A DNA stretch of 64,000 bases from Ferruginibacter sp. (GCA_013141115.1 JABFRP010000002.1:1414647-1478646), one strand, 5' to 3'. Counted from the first letter of the stretch, positions 1-8,764 are shown. Made by a program: numbers and translations. The notes: generated by a model not told the origin, from the letters alone.

Positions 1-1
1 C

Positions 2-976
2 ATTGAATGGAAATGGCAACCCGTTACTATGAATGATTATCATTCAATAATAGATACTATTGTTGCTGAAAAAGAAAAAGGCGTTTATTTTCCGATGGTG
101 TTTAATATTTGTGATGGTGATGAAGTGAATGGTACTCCCGGCGTTTCTGTTGTAAAATTGCTGGACGAAAAGGGATTGATATATACAGGTTCCGACGAAT
201 ATTTTTATACTATCACCACTTCTAAAATTCCTATGAAGGAAGCTTTTGATGCTTGTGCTGTGCCCAATGCAAAATGGGAAGCCATCAAAACTAAAGAACA
301 ATACACCAATGGCATTTTTGATAGATTGGGAACACCGATAATTGTAAAACCTTCGGTAAGCGGCGGCAGTATGGGTGTGGGTGTAAAAAATGTGGTGGAA
401 AATAAAGCGGAGCTAAATGAACAGATCAGTAAAATGTTTGATGGCTACAGAGGCTGGAATTTGGCCACCGATGGCTTGATTGCCGAATCGTTTATTACCG
501 GCCCGGAGTTTACAGTACTTATTGTAGGTAGTTATGATGCACCCGATAATGCAAAAATTTATACTCCGGTAGAACGTATCTTTCATCCATCATTACCCGA
601 TAAAGAAAAATTTTTAAGCTTCGACCGCTTATGGGAAATTTATGAAGAAGAGGATGCTATGCCTAACGAAGGTAATTTTTACGAATATGAATTACCTGAT
701 GCCTCATTGATAGAAGCGATAAAAAAAATCAGCTGGGATTCTTACGTTGCCTGTAAAGGAAAAGGTTATACAAGGGTGGATGTTAGAATGGATAGCAGCA
801 CTAAAAAATTATACGTACTGGAAGTAAATGCACAATGCGGTTTAAGTGAAGATGAAAATTATACCTCTATTGGCGCTATCTTGCGCATGAGTAATAAAAC
901 ATTTGCAGAGCTGGTAGTTGAAATTATTAATGACGCATTTATGCGTAAATCTTTTGCCACCGATTACACGAATTAA
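2..976 (+). CDS. ATP-grasp ligase, D-Ala-D-Ala ligase-like (5' end cut by window)
   Basis: The reading frame is open from base 2 and looks coding before the first ATG at 29, so the true start lies upstream of the window. About 324 residues are visible. The glycine-rich ATP-binding stretch IVKPSVSGGSMGVGV and the metal-binding end VLEVNAQCGLSEDENY are the signatures of the D-alanine-D-alanine ligase branch of ATP-grasp enzymes, which join a carboxylate to an amine through an acyl-phosphate. The next gene, 15 bp downstream, is a second ATP-grasp protein. That pairing fits a small-peptide or peptide-modifying amidoligase better than the cell-wall Ddl enzyme. Substrate unknown; the family call is secure, the specific role is inference. 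Confidence 0.85.
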   Translation: MEWKWQPVTMNDYHSIIDTIVAEKEKGVYFPMVFNICDGDEVNGTPGVSVVKLLDEKGLIYTGSDEYFYTITTSKIPMKEAFDACAVPNAKWEAIKTKEQYTNGIFDRLGTPIIVKPSVSGGSMGVGVKNVVENKAELNEQISKMFDGYRGWNLATDGLIAESFITGPEFTVLIVGSYDAPDNAKIYTPVERIFHPSLPDKEKFLSFDRLWEIYEEEDAMPNEGNFYEYELPDASLIEAIKKISWDSYVACKGKGYTRVDVRMDSSTKKLYVLEVNAQCGLSEDENYTSIGAILRMSNKTFAELVVEIINDAFMRKSFATDYTN

Positions 977-991
977 CACGGATAAAATTCA

Positions 992-2488
992 ATGTCTCAC
1001 AACAGTACTATTTCTTCGCTTCAATCTTCGCCCATTACTCCTTCGGGAGGCGGAGGGGGCCTTAGGGTTTGTGTACTAGAACCTGATTATTCTACCACCA
1101 ATGTAGATTATAAAAATTATGATCCGCCAAGGGATCTGTCTGCTTTACTACCCAACGATACGGTAGATACCGTTTTTTTAAATAAACTCACCACCTACAA
1201 GCAACTTAAAGAATTACAGAAAAAAAATTACGACATCTTTGTAAACCTTTGCGAAGGTTATTTAGAATGGGAAGTGCCCAGCATTGATGTAATTTATACA
1301 TTAGAATTATTGAACCTGCCTTTTACCGGCCCCACTACTTTATTATACGATCCGCCAAAAGAATTGATGAAATATGTGGCCTATACCGAAGCTGTTAATA
1401 CTCCGGCTTATGCTTTAATCAACAGCATTGATGAAGTGGATACCGAATGTGTTCATTTAAAATATCCGCTGTTTGTAAAGCCTCATAAAGCCGGCGATAG
1501 TTTAGGTGTGGATGATAAAAGCCTGGTGCATAATATAAAAGATCTCAAACAAAAAGTTCAAGCCATCATCGACGAATATGGACCGTTATTGGTAGAAGAA
1601 TATATCAGCGGCAGAGAATTTACCGTAATGCTGGCTGCTAATGATGATGGTAAAACGGTTACTGTTTTTAAACCGGTGGAGTATATTTTTCCCGAAGGGA
1701 ATCAATTTAAAACTTATGCTTTAAAAACTTCTGAGTTACATCCCAATGCAAATATTGCCTGCAATAATCCGGAGCTGGAGTTAAAATTGAAAGAGGCTGC
1801 TACACAGATCTTTCGCAGTTTTGGCGGCGTGGGTTATGCCCGGTTAGATTTTAGGGTAAATGACAAAAACGAGATCTTCTTTTTAGAGATCAATTTTACC
1901 TGCTCTGTTTTTTATAAAGATGGTTACGAGGGTAGTGCAGATTATATCTTAAAACATGATGGTTTTGGGCAACAAAACTTCCTCCGTCATATTATTAAAG
2001 AAGGCAGGGCAAGATATGCCAGAAAGCAAAAAAAGTATGTGATGAAGGGCAATTCCACTGCCGGTTATGGCATTTTTGCCACGCAGGATATTGCCCAAAA
2101 TGAAGTTATTTTTAAAGGGGAAGAAATGGCCCAACGCATTGTAACCCAGCGCCATGTACAACAAAATTGGAACATTAAAGAAAAAGAAATATTTGCCCGC
2201 TACGCTTACCCCTTAAGCAATGAGGTATATTTGCTGTGGGATGATAACCCCGGCGGCTGGGCTCCGCAAAATCACAGTTGTAATGCTAATACCGGTTACT
2301 CCGGTTTAAATGTGGTTGCTTTGGCTGCCATTAAAAAAGGCGAAGAACTAACCCTCAACTACGCATCCTTTTTGGATGAAACTATGGAGCCCTTTAATTG
2401 CCAATGTGGTGCACCCAACTGTCGTGGTCTTATAACCGGAATTACCCATAATTCGGTTACCGAGAGAGAAAAACGGGCCACACTTTAA
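992..2488 (+). CDS. ATP-grasp ligase fused to SET-domain protein
   Basis: A 498-residue two-domain protein. Residues about 90-330 are a D-Ala-D-Ala ligase-like ATP-grasp module (LFVKPHKAGDSLGV, LVEEYISGREFTVML, metal-binding FFLEINFTC near 298). Residues about 347-480 are a SET domain: GNSTAGYGIFA at the start, the AdoMet/lysine-channel motif NHSCNAN at about 427-433, and a post-SET-like CQCGAPNC near the end. SET domains methylate lysine side chains. The fusion suggests one polypeptide that both ligates and methylates a substrate, or recognises a methyl-lysine-bearing peptide. It forms a probable operon with the preceding ATP-grasp gene (15-bp gap). Residues 1-30 are Ser/Gly-rich, so the exact start is uncertain. 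Family calls are strong; function is unknown. Confidence 0.85.
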   Translation: MSHNSTISSLQSSPITPSGGGGGLRVCVLEPDYSTTNVDYKNYDPPRDLSALLPNDTVDTVFLNKLTTYKQLKELQKKNYDIFVNLCEGYLEWEVPSIDVIYTLELLNLPFTGPTTLLYDPPKELMKYVAYTEAVNTPAYALINSIDEVDTECVHLKYPLFVKPHKAGDSLGVDDKSLVHNIKDLKQKVQAIIDEYGPLLVEEYISGREFTVMLAANDDGKTVTVFKPVEYIFPEGNQFKTYALKTSELHPNANIACNNPELELKLKEAATQIFRSFGGVGYARLDFRVNDKNEIFFLEINFTCSVFYKDGYEGSADYILKHDGFGQQNFLRHIIKEGRARYARKQKKYVMKGNSTAGYGIFATQDIAQNEVIFKGEEMAQRIVTQRHVQQNWNIKEKEIFARYAYPLSNEVYLLWDDNPGGWAPQNHSCNANTGYSGLNVVALAAIKKGEELTLNYASFLDETMEPFNCQCGAPNCRGLITGITHNSVTEREKRATL

Positions 2489-2543
2489 ACTAACCCCACT
2501 TCTTTCGGTCTTACACAAGCCCATTAAATTCTGGCTTCTCTTC

Positions 2544-2617
2544 TGTCATTTCGACCGTAGGGAGAAATCTGTTTGATGAAAAGATATGAAGCAGATTCCT
2601 CGTTCCTCGGAATGACA
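2544..2617. repeat. Bacteroidota-type intergenic palindrome
   Basis: An imperfect inverted repeat whose left arm begins TGTCATTTCGACC and whose right arm ends CCTCGGAATGACA, with 'gagaaatctg' and 'cagattcctcg' as inner halves. Elements of this kind are familiar as dispersed intergenic repeats in Bacteroidota. It covers the upstream in-frame ATG at 2573, so translation from that codon would start inside the repeat and give a spurious leader containing SSFLGMTK. Confidence 0.8.
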
Positions 2618-2665
2618 AAAGATAAAAACAGAAATTTAATTAACAAAACAACAACCGAGCAACCT

Positions 2666-3598
2666 ATGTCACGTTTTCAAATTTTAAAAAGCTTAATGAA
2701 CAAGCATCGCAGCCAGCTGGTGCTTACCTACATATTATTTTCACTAGAAATGTTAGGTGGTTTAATGCGTCCTTTCTTTTTGGGTTTAGCCATTAACGAT
2801 CTGTTGAAAGGCAGTTACCAGGGCCTAATTATACTTTCTATTGTACACATCGTTACACTTTGTATTGGCACATTACGCCATATGTACGATACCCGTACTT
2901 ATTCTGCCATTTATGTTTCATTAGTTACCAAATTTTTAAGCCGCCGTATTTATAAACAAGATGTAAGCAAGCTGAGTGCTCACTCTACTTTGGCAAGAGA
3001 GTTTGTAGATTTTTTAGAGTTTGACCTGGTATATGTAATTGAAGCGGCGTATAATTTATTGGGCTCATTAATATTGTTATTCTTTTACGATGCAGCAGTA
3101 GTAGGAATGTGTTTAGCAGTGTTGGTTCCCGTTATTGCAATCAGTTATGTTTATGGCAAGCGAATGAAAAAATTAAACAAATTAAAAAATGATGAGCTGG
3201 AGCAACAGGTAGATGTAATTGGTAGTGGCGATAAAAAAACATTGCACAATCACTATAACAATTTACGCAAGCTGCAAATAAAGATCAGCGATCAGGAAGC
3301 CTGGAACTTTGGCTTTATGGAATTTTTAGTGATGATTGTTTTAGGTGTGAGTTTATTAATTACTTACAAAACTTCCGGCGCAGCAATACTGGCCGGTAAT
3401 GTTGTAGGTATTTTCTTTTATGTAAGCAATTTTGCAAAAGGGCTGGAAACTATTCCTTACACCGTACAACGCCTTACTTCATTAACTGATATTACCAGAA
3501 GAATAGAATTACAGGTAGAAGACTTTCCTGAAGATAATAATAATTTGAAACCGGTGAGAAAAGAGAAGAGGGCGAAAATCAAAGAGTTGGCGGCGTAG
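2666..3598 (+). CDS. ABC transporter six-transmembrane domain protein without ATPase domain
   Basis: A 310-residue membrane protein resembling the transmembrane half of an ABC exporter (ABC six-TM domain family). Hydrophobic segments occur at roughly 20-40, 50-75, 130-160 and 240-275, with a long cytoplasmic-type helical stretch (KRMKKLNKLKNDELEQQ) between. No Walker A, signature or Walker B motif follows, and no separate ATPase gene is nearby. The start at 2666 (MSRFQIL) is preferred over the in-frame ATG at 2573 because the extra 31 codons derive largely from an intergenic palindrome. It follows the two ATP-grasp genes, so export of a ligase product is possible, but the spacer makes co-transcription uncertain. 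Confidence 0.75.
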   Translation: MSRFQILKSLMNKHRSQLVLTYILFSLEMLGGLMRPFFLGLAINDLLKGSYQGLIILSIVHIVTLCIGTLRHMYDTRTYSAIYVSLVTKFLSRRIYKQDVSKLSAHSTLAREFVDFLEFDLVYVIEAAYNLLGSLILLFFYDAAVVGMCLAVLVPVIAISYVYGKRMKKLNKLKNDELEQQVDVIGSGDKKTLHNHYNNLRKLQIKISDQEAWNFGFMEFLVMIVLGVSLLITYKTSGAAILAGNVVGIFFYVSNFAKGLETIPYTVQRLTSLTDITRRIELQVEDFPEDNNNLKPVRKEKRAKIKELAA

Positions 3599-3620
3599 GT
3601 TTTAATCAAAAAAATATTTT

Positions 3621-3653
3621 AAATCCATTTACTTGTTGTAAATGGATTTTTTA
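3621..3653 (+). terminator. Rho-independent terminator
   Basis: A 12-bp perfect stem (3621-3632 with 3638-3649, AAATCCATTTAC/GTAAATGGATTT) with a 5-nt loop is followed by T-rich sequence. It lies between the ABC membrane gene and the convergent YdeI-like gene, and fits termination of the former. Confidence 0.8.
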
Positions 3654-3704
3654 TTCTCTCTCATCTTCACCGTCATTTGGTTTTCAACCAACAACAAAAA
3701 AGTT

Positions 3705-4196
3705 TTACTCTTCCAACCACTTTGCATAAAACTTCTCTTTCTTAAACAATCTTGTTATCGATTCTGCGATCCTTTTTATTTTTGTTGCTTCCTGCTTTGC
3801 CTCATAAATCCACTTTATATAAAACTGTTGTTCACTTTCTGTTAATGTAAAAAAGAATTTTTTTGCCGCAGGCTCGTCTTGCAGGCATAGTAAAAAATCC
3901 TGCGGTATTTCTATCGGGCTGTTATCGGCGTATAAAATTACATGAATCATATCGCCTTCGGTTTTGCCAATAGCTTTTCTTATTTCGGCACGTACAGGTA
4001 AAAATAATTTGCCATTACCCATCGGCATTAATTTGTAGCGCTTTAATTCAAAACCATCAATACTGCCACTTACCTGCACCCACCCAAATTTGGCTTTTTT
4101 ATCCGGGGCAATCTCTTCAATAACAGCATATATCCAGCCGCCTTTACCGGGGTATTTATGCAGTTTGTATTTTTTATTTACCAGTGGTTTATCCAT
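3705..4196 (-). CDS. DUF1905 plus YdeI/OmpD-associated family protein
   Basis: A 163-residue protein. The N-terminal ~95 residues match the DUF1905 beta-barrel fold (HKYPGKGGWIYAVI at the start, then FGWVQVSGSIDGFELKRYKL and KAIGKTEGDMIHVIL). The C-terminal ~60 residues match the YdeI/OmpD-associated domain (FFTLTESEQQFYIKWIYEAK followed by ATKIKRIAESI). The molecular function of this pairing is not established. The last bases of the gene contain a run coding for FKKEKFYAKWLEE. It lies 7 bp downstream of the HD-domain gene, so the two are probably co-transcribed. Confidence 0.85.
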   Translation of the reverse strand: MDKPLVNKKYKLHKYPGKGGWIYAVIEEIAPDKKAKFGWVQVSGSIDGFELKRYKLMPMGNGKLFLPVRAEIRKAIGKTEGDMIHVILYADNSPIEIPQDFLLCLQDEPAAKKFFFTLTESEQQFYIKWIYEAKQEATKIKRIAESITRLFKKEKFYAKWLEE

Positions 4197-4203
4197 ACCA
4201 ATG

Positions 4204-4818
4204 CTACAGCAGCGCTAATTCTTTTTTCAAATTTTCCTTTGCCTGTAATTCAAATTTTGTATAAAAAAAGTCTGTTTTAAATATCCGTTCCATTTGCAAA
4301 AATTGTTGCAATACTTTTTTTCTTCCGGGTACATAAATCAATTCCGGAAAAAGCGAATATTCTTTTCTTACCTGTTTGTAATAAGTGGAGTATACTTCCC
4401 ATGGTTGGCCTAAAACAGACAGGTCGGCATCTGTAAAATAATTGGTATCACTATTATCACTTACCGCATGTTTTTTTGTTGCCATTATCTGGTTTACGCA
4501 ATTTTCAATTAGTGGTTCGGGCACCAAAATTGTTTTCATCCGGTAGGCTACAAATTCTGCACTCCTTTCTTCGTTAGAAGTTTTTAGCGGATTATAAATA
4601 ACATCATGGTAAAACAATGAAAACAAAATACAGTTCCAGTCATTGATGTATGTTTTAACTTCTAGCAGTTGTTGTAATAAATTTTCAAGATGTTCTAAAG
4701 TATGGTAGTGTCTTTTTTTATAAGAATAGTTGAGCTCTATTTCATTCCACAATTCCAGCTTCTTTCTTTCGTCGGAAGTATAGTTACTAATAAGGTTTAT
4801 AAAAATTTCTTTAAGCAC
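4204..4818 (-). CDS. Predicted HD-superfamily metal-dependent phosphohydrolase (COG4339 type)
   Basis: A 204-residue protein with the spaced metal ligands of the small HD-type family. The first is RHYHTLEHLENLL, then LFSLFYHDVIYNP with the HD pair, then EERSAEF, and finally a distal acidic TDADLSVLG. This family is predicted to hydrolyse phosphoesters, with no proven substrate. The start codon at 4818 is GTG; no nearby ATG keeps the conserved N-terminus. It lies 15 bp downstream of the zinc-finger gene and 7 bp upstream of the DUF1905 gene, suggesting a three-gene minus-strand unit. Confidence 0.85.
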   Translation of the reverse strand: MLKEIFINLISNYTSDERKKLELWNEIELNYSYKKRHYHTLEHLENLLQQLLEVKTYINDWNCILFSLFYHDVIYNPLKTSNEERSAEFVAYRMKTILVPEPLIENCVNQIMATKKHAVSDNSDTNYFTDADLSVLGQPWEVYSTYYKQVRKEYSLFPELIYVPGRKKVLQQFLQMERIFKTDFFYTKFELQAKENLKKELALL

Positions 4819-4833
4819 TGGCGAAAGTTTTAA

Positions 4834-5208
4834 TTATTCTTCGTCCTTTTTTACAATTAAATACCAGTTGTTTTCCAATGGTAAGTAACCGTATTCATAA
4901 CAGTAAAAATAAGTATTCCCGTTTTTGGTGCTGTATAAATAGGTATGGTATCTAAATTGAAAACCTTTTTCTATCAGTTTATCCCGGTTGGCTTTTGCGG
5001 TGGCTTCGCCATCGGGCAACAAGCTTTCTAATATGCGCCGGTTCTTTCCCAGCGCATTATTTACGTTGCGGATGAAGTTATTGGCAGCGCTTTTCAGGTC
5101 GTTATTGTAAGCGGCCCGGCAGTAATCATCACAAAATTTTTTGTCGCTGCGGCCTTTTACGGCTTTACCGCAACTCAAACAGATTTTTTCATCTTTTTGT
5201 TTCAACAT
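4834..5208 (-). CDS. Small zinc-ribbon protein of unknown function
   Basis: A 124-residue protein beginning MLKQKDEKICLSCGKAV. The pattern CLSCG...KKFCDDYCRAAYNN has four cysteines in two CxxC-like pairs, a zinc finger resembling those of DUF2116-like small proteins. The rest is basic and aromatic with no recognised domain (NGNTYFYCYEYGYLPL). The ATG at 5208 is preferred: an in-frame TTG at 5259 would add 17 residues with no zinc-finger context. It is divergent from ssb, with a 219-bp shared upstream region. Function unknown. Confidence 0.7.
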   Translation of the reverse strand: MLKQKDEKICLSCGKAVKGRSDKKFCDDYCRAAYNNDLKSAANNFIRNVNNALGKNRRILESLLPDGEATAKANRDKLIEKGFQFRYHTYLYSTKNGNTYFYCYEYGYLPLENNWYLIVKKDEE

Positions 5209-5427
5209 AGTACCAGCAAGGGTTTGGTGATAAAATTGATGTGGCTGTTTTGTATGCAACCGTTTACATACGGTTATAAAGGTAAGTAAAAGGATAATCT
5301 CCGGCTATCGCTTTTTTGCCATCGCATCTTTGCATTGTCAATCGGAAACAAACACAAATCTGGTTGGTTGAAATAAATTAAAAACCGCACGGCTTTAAAA
5401 CAACAGCACGGCACAAAACGAAAAAAC

Positions 5428-5775
5428 ATGTACGCATTAAAAAACAAAGTTCAATTGATTGGTAACCTGGGTAACGCACCAGAAGTAAAGAACACTGAAA
5501 ACGGTAAAAAGCTGGCCCGCTTTAGCATGGCCACCAACGAAACCTACCGTGGCCGTACCGGCGAAAAAATAACCGAAACCACCTGGCATAATGTGGTGGC
5601 CTGGGGTAAGGTGGCGGATATTGCCGAAAAGTTTTTAACTAAGGGTAAAGAAATTGCCATTGAAGGCAAATTGATCAATCGCAGCTACACCGATAAAGAC
5701 GGTATTAAAAGATACGTTACCGAAATACAGGTAAATGAGTTGCTGCTGATTGGCGGAGAAAAGCCTGCGGCTTAG
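5428..5775 (+). CDS. ssb: Single-stranded DNA-binding protein, short form
   Basis: A 115-residue OB-fold protein of the bacterial SSB family. It has the canonical opening (NKVQLIGNLGNAPEVK), FSMATNETY and ETTWHNVVAWGKVADI, and ends with the OB-fold strand TEIQVNELLLIGG. It lacks the long Gly/Gln linker and acidic C-terminal tip (DDIPF type) that recruit repair proteins in full-length SSB. It may therefore be a secondary SSB paralogue, with the main ssb elsewhere, although short SSBs also occur as the sole copy. It lies upstream of two helicase genes, separated by a repeat-flanked GxxExxY remnant. Confidence 0.9.
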   Translation: MYALKNKVQLIGNLGNAPEVKNTENGKKLARFSMATNETYRGRTGEKITETTWHNVVAWGKVADIAEKFLTKGKEIAIEGKLINRSYTDKDGIKRYVTEIQVNELLLIGGEKPAA

Positions 5776-5781
5776 GATATT

Positions 5782-5805
5782 GCCCGCAGATTACGCAGAT
5801 GTCGC
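5782..5805 (+). repeat. Left arm of inverted repeat bracketing the GxxExxY gene
   Basis: A 24-nt sequence beginning GCCCGCAGATTACGCAG. It pairs with 6262-6285 in inverted orientation with one mismatch. It is part of the AATCTGCGGGC-type dispersed repeat family that also occurs at 5825-5843 and 29526-29627. Confidence 0.85.
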
Positions 5806-5871
5806 TGATTATACTTTCTGCGTATTCAGCGAAATCTGCGGGCTGACTTAAATTCACAATAAATTTTTATT

Positions 5872-6250
5872 ATGTCTGAAAATGAAATTTCTTACCTGAT
5901 AAGAGGTGCTATTTTTAAAGTAATTAAAAAACTTGGGCCAGGTTTGTTCGAAAATGTTTACCAACATATTTTAAAAGTACGAACTGGAAAAACATGGTTT
6001 AAATGTAAAAATGGAAGTACCGTTGCCAGTTTTTTATGACAATATTAAATTTGATATTGGCTTTAGAATTGATTTACTCGTAAACGATAAAGTTATAATT
6101 GAAATAAAATCGGTTGAAAAAGTCGCTGAAGTTCATCATAAACAAACTATAACCTATTTGAAATTAACGGGTTTAAAATTGGGCATCTTGGTTAACTTTA
6201 ATTCCGATAATATTGCAAACGATATTTTTAGGAAAGTCAATAATTTATAA
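5872..6250 (+). pseudogene. GxxExxY family protein, broken by a one-base frameshift
   Basis: The frame starting at ATG 5872 gives MSENEISYLIRGAIFKV and LGPGLFENVYQHILK, the diagnostic N-terminal half of GxxExxY proteins (a small PD-(D/E)XK-like family of unknown role). At 5977 one extra G breaks the frame. Reading on from 5978 restores YELEKHGLNVKMEVPLP, then FDIGFRIDLLVNDKVIIEIK and YLKLTGLKLGILVNF, up to the stop at 6250. The rejoined protein is about 125 residues, the normal length for the family. The gene is bracketed by a near-perfect inverted repeat. The conserved reading on both sides means a recent mutation or a sequencing error. Confidence 0.9.
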
Positions 6251-6261
6251 AAATCTTTTCT

Positions 6262-6285
6262 GCGACATCTGCGTAATCAGCGGGC
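6262..6285 (-). repeat. Right arm of inverted repeat bracketing the GxxExxY gene
   Basis: The reverse complement of this 24-mer differs from 5782-5805 at one position only. The two arms delimit a ~504-bp unit that contains just the GxxExxY remnant. Confidence 0.85.
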
Positions 6286-6298
6286 AAATTTTATTAAC

Positions 6299-8764
6299 AT
6301 GGCACAAATAGAACGCAACGAAATATTTGAACTTGCTTTCAGGTTTATTACCGAAACGTCTGAAAACATTTTCCTTACCGGTAAAGCAGGTACCGGCAAA
6401 ACCACTTTTTTAAAATATTTAAAAGATAACTGTACCAAAAATGTGCTGGTAGCTGCACCAACCGGCGTTGCAGCAATTAATGCAGGTGGCGTTACGCTGC
6501 ACAGTTTATTTCAGTTACCCTTTCATCCGTTTTTACCTACCAGAAATCATAAAGAAGAATTACTGGGAAAAATAAGGTACAACAAACAGCGCCAGCAATT
6601 ACTGCGTAAAATGGAGTTGCTGGTAATTGATGAAATAAGTATGGTGCGTTGCGATGTGATGGATGCCATTGATACTATTTTAAAAAGTATCCGCCGCAAT
6701 TATGATACACCGTTTGGCGGCGTACAATTATTATGCATTGGCGATTTGCACCAGTTGCCGCCGGTGGCTCAAAATCATGAGTGGGCTATTTTGCAGGAAT
6801 ATTATACTTCGCCTTTCTTTTTTGATAGTGTGGCTATTAAAGAGCAAATGCCGTTATTAATTGAACTCAATAAAATTTACCGCCAAAAAGAAGACTCGTT
6901 TGTTCGATTGCTAAACAAGGTGCGCAACAACCAAATGGATGCAGATGATTTTGAAGACCTGCACATGCGTTATGATCCTTTATTTTCTCCCATGCCCGGC
7001 GAAAAATATATCACACTCACTTCTCACAATAAACAAGCGGCCGAAATAAACCAACAAAAAATAGAAAATTTATTTAGCAATCCCTTTACCTATAAAGCTG
7101 AAGTGGAAGAAGATTTTCCGGAACATATTTTTCCTGCGGAAGCTGAGCTGTTGTTGAAAGAAGGTGCACAGGTAATGTTTTTAAAAAATGATGTGGTTGC
7201 TAAAAGATATTTTAATGGTAAGATAGGAGTAATAAAAATATTGGAGAAAAATAAAATTATTGTGGATTGTGATGGGGTTGAAATTGAAGTGGCCAAAGAA
7301 ACCTGGGAAAATACCCGTTATACTTTAAACCGTAATGATGGCAAACTGGAGCAGGAAACCTTGGGCACTTTTACACAATACCCTTTGCGTTTGGCCTGGG
7401 CCATCACCATTCATAAAAGCCAGGGACTGACTTTTGAAAAAGTAATGATAGATGCCGGCGCTTCTTTCAGCAGCGGGCAGGTATATGTGGCGCTTAGCCG
7501 TTGTACCAGTTTAGAAGGTATTGTTTTATTGAGCAAACTTTCTTCTGCAACCCTGTTTAGTAATGATAATGTAATTAAAGGCCAGCAATCTTTAACACAC
7601 AGAGGCTCACTTGCTGAGCGATTTACTGGAGCCAGGCAGGTTTTTACACAACAATTGTTAAGCGATATTTTTTCATTCAATGATATTGAAATAGGGATTG
7701 CTTTATTGCTGCACCATATCACACAACAGCAGGATAAATTAAATGCTGAAAGTCTGCCCTGGATAGAAAATATCAAACAACATTTTATTACTGATAAATC
7801 TGTGGGGCTAAAATTTATTGATGTAGTAAGAGGTATAATGAAAGATGAGCCAGTGATTGAAAATAATACAGCTGCACAAAAACGGATCAGTGATGCCGCC
7901 AATCATTTTGAACCCAAATTTTTAGCGTATCAAAAAACAGTACAAAACCATCCGCTGATAACAGAGCATAAAGAAACCGCTAATATTATTAATGAGCAAC
8001 TGAATCAACTGGCTTTGGCAATCTATAGTTGCGTTTATTATTTACAGTATTGTAAACAAGCTTTTTCGGTAACTACTTTTTTGCAACACAAATTACAATT
8101 TGCGCAACACAAAATAAATCTTACCTGTTATGCAAGCGGCAAAAAAGAAACCTATACCGATGTTGCCAATACCGAATTGTATAATACATTAAAACGCTGG
8201 AGAGATATGAAAGTTGAAGAAGAAAGGGTAGCAATTTATATGGTGGCCAACCAGGCTACACTAAAAGAAATTGCAACTTATCTTCCTCTTAATAAAAAAG
8301 ATCTTTTACAAATTAGTGGCTTCGGTAAAGCCAAGGTAGAAAAATATGGTGATGAGATAATTGAGGCTGTGGAAGAGTTTTGCAACAGGAATGCCATTGA
8401 AACCAATATGGCTGAAAAACTAGTCAACCCAAAAAGAGAAAGAAAAGAAAAAAGTACTGTTGCAAAAGTTGATACCAAGGCTATTACTTACGACTTATAC
8501 AAAGAAGGAAAAAGTATTGAAGAAATAAGCAAAGAAAGAAATTTAGTTAAAGCAACAATTGAAGGGCATTTAGCACATTATGTTTTTACCGGGGAAATTA
8601 ATATTAACGATGTGGTGAGCAAGCAAAAACAGCAACAGATAAGAGATGCGATTCTCATTCATGGTTCTCTAAGCCATAAAACACTTATCGATAATTTACC
8701 GAAGGACATTAGTTATGGCGAAATAAAAATGGTGCTGGCCACAGGCAATACAACAACAGCCTGA
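6299..8764 (+). CDS. PIF1-like superfamily 1 helicase with HRDC and RecQ-type HTH tail
   Basis: An 821-residue helicase. The N-terminal ~430 residues form an SF1B core: Walker A FLTGKAGTGKTTFL (residues ~25-38), Walker B LLVIDEISMVRCDVMD (~107), GGVQLLCIGDLHQLPPV, and the C-terminal motifs ITIHKSQGLTFEKVMIDAG (~370) and GQVYVALSRC (~394). Residues ~634-700 resemble an HRDC domain (the IYMVANQATLKEIATYLP stretch, then ISGFGKAKVEKYG). Residues ~728-818 resemble the helix-turn-helix seen at the C-terminus of some RecQ proteins (KEGKSIEEISKERNL). PIF1/RecD2-type enzymes move 5'-3' and clear difficult structures or protein blocks. It is coupled to the following UvrD-like gene through a TGATG stop/start overlap. 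Confidence 0.9.
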   Translation: MAQIERNEIFELAFRFITETSENIFLTGKAGTGKTTFLKYLKDNCTKNVLVAAPTGVAAINAGGVTLHSLFQLPFHPFLPTRNHKEELLGKIRYNKQRQQLLRKMELLVIDEISMVRCDVMDAIDTILKSIRRNYDTPFGGVQLLCIGDLHQLPPVAQNHEWAILQEYYTSPFFFDSVAIKEQMPLLIELNKIYRQKEDSFVRLLNKVRNNQMDADDFEDLHMRYDPLFSPMPGEKYITLTSHNKQAAEINQQKIENLFSNPFTYKAEVEEDFPEHIFPAEAELLLKEGAQVMFLKNDVVAKRYFNGKIGVIKILEKNKIIVDCDGVEIEVAKETWENTRYTLNRNDGKLEQETLGTFTQYPLRLAWAITIHKSQGLTFEKVMIDAGASFSSGQVYVALSRCTSLEGIVLLSKLSSATLFSNDNVIKGQQSLTHRGSLAERFTGARQVFTQQLLSDIFSFNDIEIGIALLLHHITQQQDKLNAESLPWIENIKQHFITDKSVGLKFIDVVRGIMKDEPVIENNTAAQKRISDAANHFEPKFLAYQKTVQNHPLITEHKETANIINEQLNQLALAIYSCVYYLQYCKQAFSVTTFLQHKLQFAQHKINLTCYASGKKETYTDVANTELYNTLKRWRDMKVEEERVAIYMVANQATLKEIATYLPLNKKDLLQISGFGKAKVEKYGDEIIEAVEEFCNRNAIETNMAEKLVNPKRERKEKSTVAKVDTKAITYDLYKEGKSIEEISKERNLVKATIEGHLAHYVFTGEININDVVSKQKQQQIRDAILIHGSLSHKTLIDNLPKDISYGEIKMVLATGNTTTA

